This document shows, in pieces, positions 63,787 through 64,000 of a stretch of 64,000 bases of DNA; within the stretch, counting starts at the first letter, position 1; every line of letters begins with the position of its first letter. The position numbers and the translations under genes are program-made. Source of the stretch: Longibaculum muris (GTDB lineage Bacteria > Bacillota_I > Bacilli_A > Erysipelotrichales > Coprobacillaceae); contig NZ_SMCQ01000009.1 in the NCBI RefSeq assembly GCF_004343035.1, positions 1 to 64,000 of the forward strand, read 5' to 3'. The notes beneath the pieces were generated by a model. That model did not search any database. It had not been told where the DNA came from and was given only the letters and a program-made list of their open reading frames with translations.

Positions 63787-64000
63787 ATGTTTAGGAAAAT
63801 GCGTCGTTATAAACAAGCTTTATCATTATTAGAATGTGCTGCCATTTTAAATAAAGCTACATCAGGAACTTTGGCTGTTATGGGTGATGATAATTATCCC
63901 TATGCTGTTCCTTTGAGTTTTGTATATGATCATAATCGTTTGATTTTTCATTGTGCAACAAGTGGTCATAAAATAGATGCAATTGAAAAAAATCCAAAGG
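63787..64000 (+). CDS. Pyridoxamine 5'-phosphate oxidase-like (Nim/flavin-binding) protein, N-terminal part
   Basis: The first 71 codons are visible; the gene runs off the right edge. MFRKMRRYKQALSLLE is followed by ILNKATSGTLAVMGDDNYPYAVPLSFVYDHNRLIFHCATSGHKIDAI, the start of the split-barrel flavin-binding fold common in nitroimidazole-resistance-like proteins. AGAGGTG lies 7-8 nt before ATG 63787. Function within this broad family is not known. Confidence 0.85.
   Translation, partial: MFRKMRRYKQALSLLECAAILNKATSGTLAVMGDDNYPYAVPLSFVYDHNRLIFHCATSGHKIDAIEKNPK

Overview
The window is a low-GC (about one third G+C by eye), gene-dense chromosome segment of a Gram-positive gut-type Firmicute. Strong GGAGG ribosome sites, TTGACW/TATAAT promoters with extended -10 elements, preQ1-I/QueT, AsnA, many GH1 phospho-glycosidases, PTS operons and an Rpn/AAA-ATPase-PD-(D/E)XK gene family all suggest Erysipelotrichia, probably Coprobacillaceae (Coprobacillus/Faecalibacillus/Thomasclavelia-like). 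The taxonomic call is an inference from gene content. No rRNA, tRNA, CRISPR array, prophage or intact insertion sequence was seen.

Layout. 0-9 kb is mostly housekeeping: an Rpn nuclease fragment at the edge, NAD synthase, a GntR-ABC transporter operon with a clear operator, AsnA, ThrC-ThrB and a PHP histidinol-phosphatase-like enzyme. 9.2-10.8 kb holds an AAA-ATPase/PD-(D/E)XK gene inactivated by two lesions, one of which is a perfect 42-bp palindrome. 10.9-14.8 kb is an operon of two unrecognised proteins, a catalytically dead-looking alpha/beta-hydrolase and a GH1 phospho-glycosidase. 14.9-17.9 kb (minus strand) is an overlapping ROK regulator-HAD-HAD-acetyltransferase operon with a palindromic operator on its promoter. 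18.0-18.6 kb is a complete preQ1-I riboswitch, terminator and queT. 18.7-31.6 kb holds four c-di-GMP genes (three cyclase-type, one EAL phosphodiesterase), an AI-2E family exporter, a MarR/FUSC divergent pair, Xaa-Pro aminopeptidase and a membrane-anchored XRE regulator. 31.7-34.4 kb is PepF plus membrane proteins.

34.4-49.5 kb is a large sugar island: a LacI regulator with twin operators, three GH1 enzymes, a split cellobiose-type PTS (EIIC and EIIB, no EIIA), two tandem IclR paralogues, mannonate dehydratase, an IlvD/Edd dehydratase, KDPG aldolase, KDG kinase, an EIIB-like domain protein and a sugar acetyltransferase. Together these read as import and cleavage of phosphorylated beta-glycosides, with the aldonate or uronate half going to 2-keto-3-deoxygluconate (KDG), KDPG, pyruvate and glyceraldehyde-3-phosphate. 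The dehydratase-aldolase-kinase genes (about 43.3-46.2 kb) are visibly richer in G+C than their neighbours.

49.5-53.1 kb returns to housekeeping (ChbG/YdjC, AroE, RdgB, TrmL, DUF1461). 53.1-63.7 kb is an Amadori-product-type system: two SIS-domain deglycase-like paralogues of 321 aa, a HAD phosphatase, a GntR/UTRA regulator, a MATE exporter, and a LevR-like regulator followed by a mannose-family PTS (EIIA, EIIB, EIIC, EIID). Both arms carry the same two-part operator-like motif (TGTNATA-AGA-TGTNATA). The LevR-like protein has lost the motifs needed to drive sigma-54, and a helically phased GTGTTGA array lies upstream of it. The window ends in a flavin-binding pyridoxamine-oxidase-like gene.
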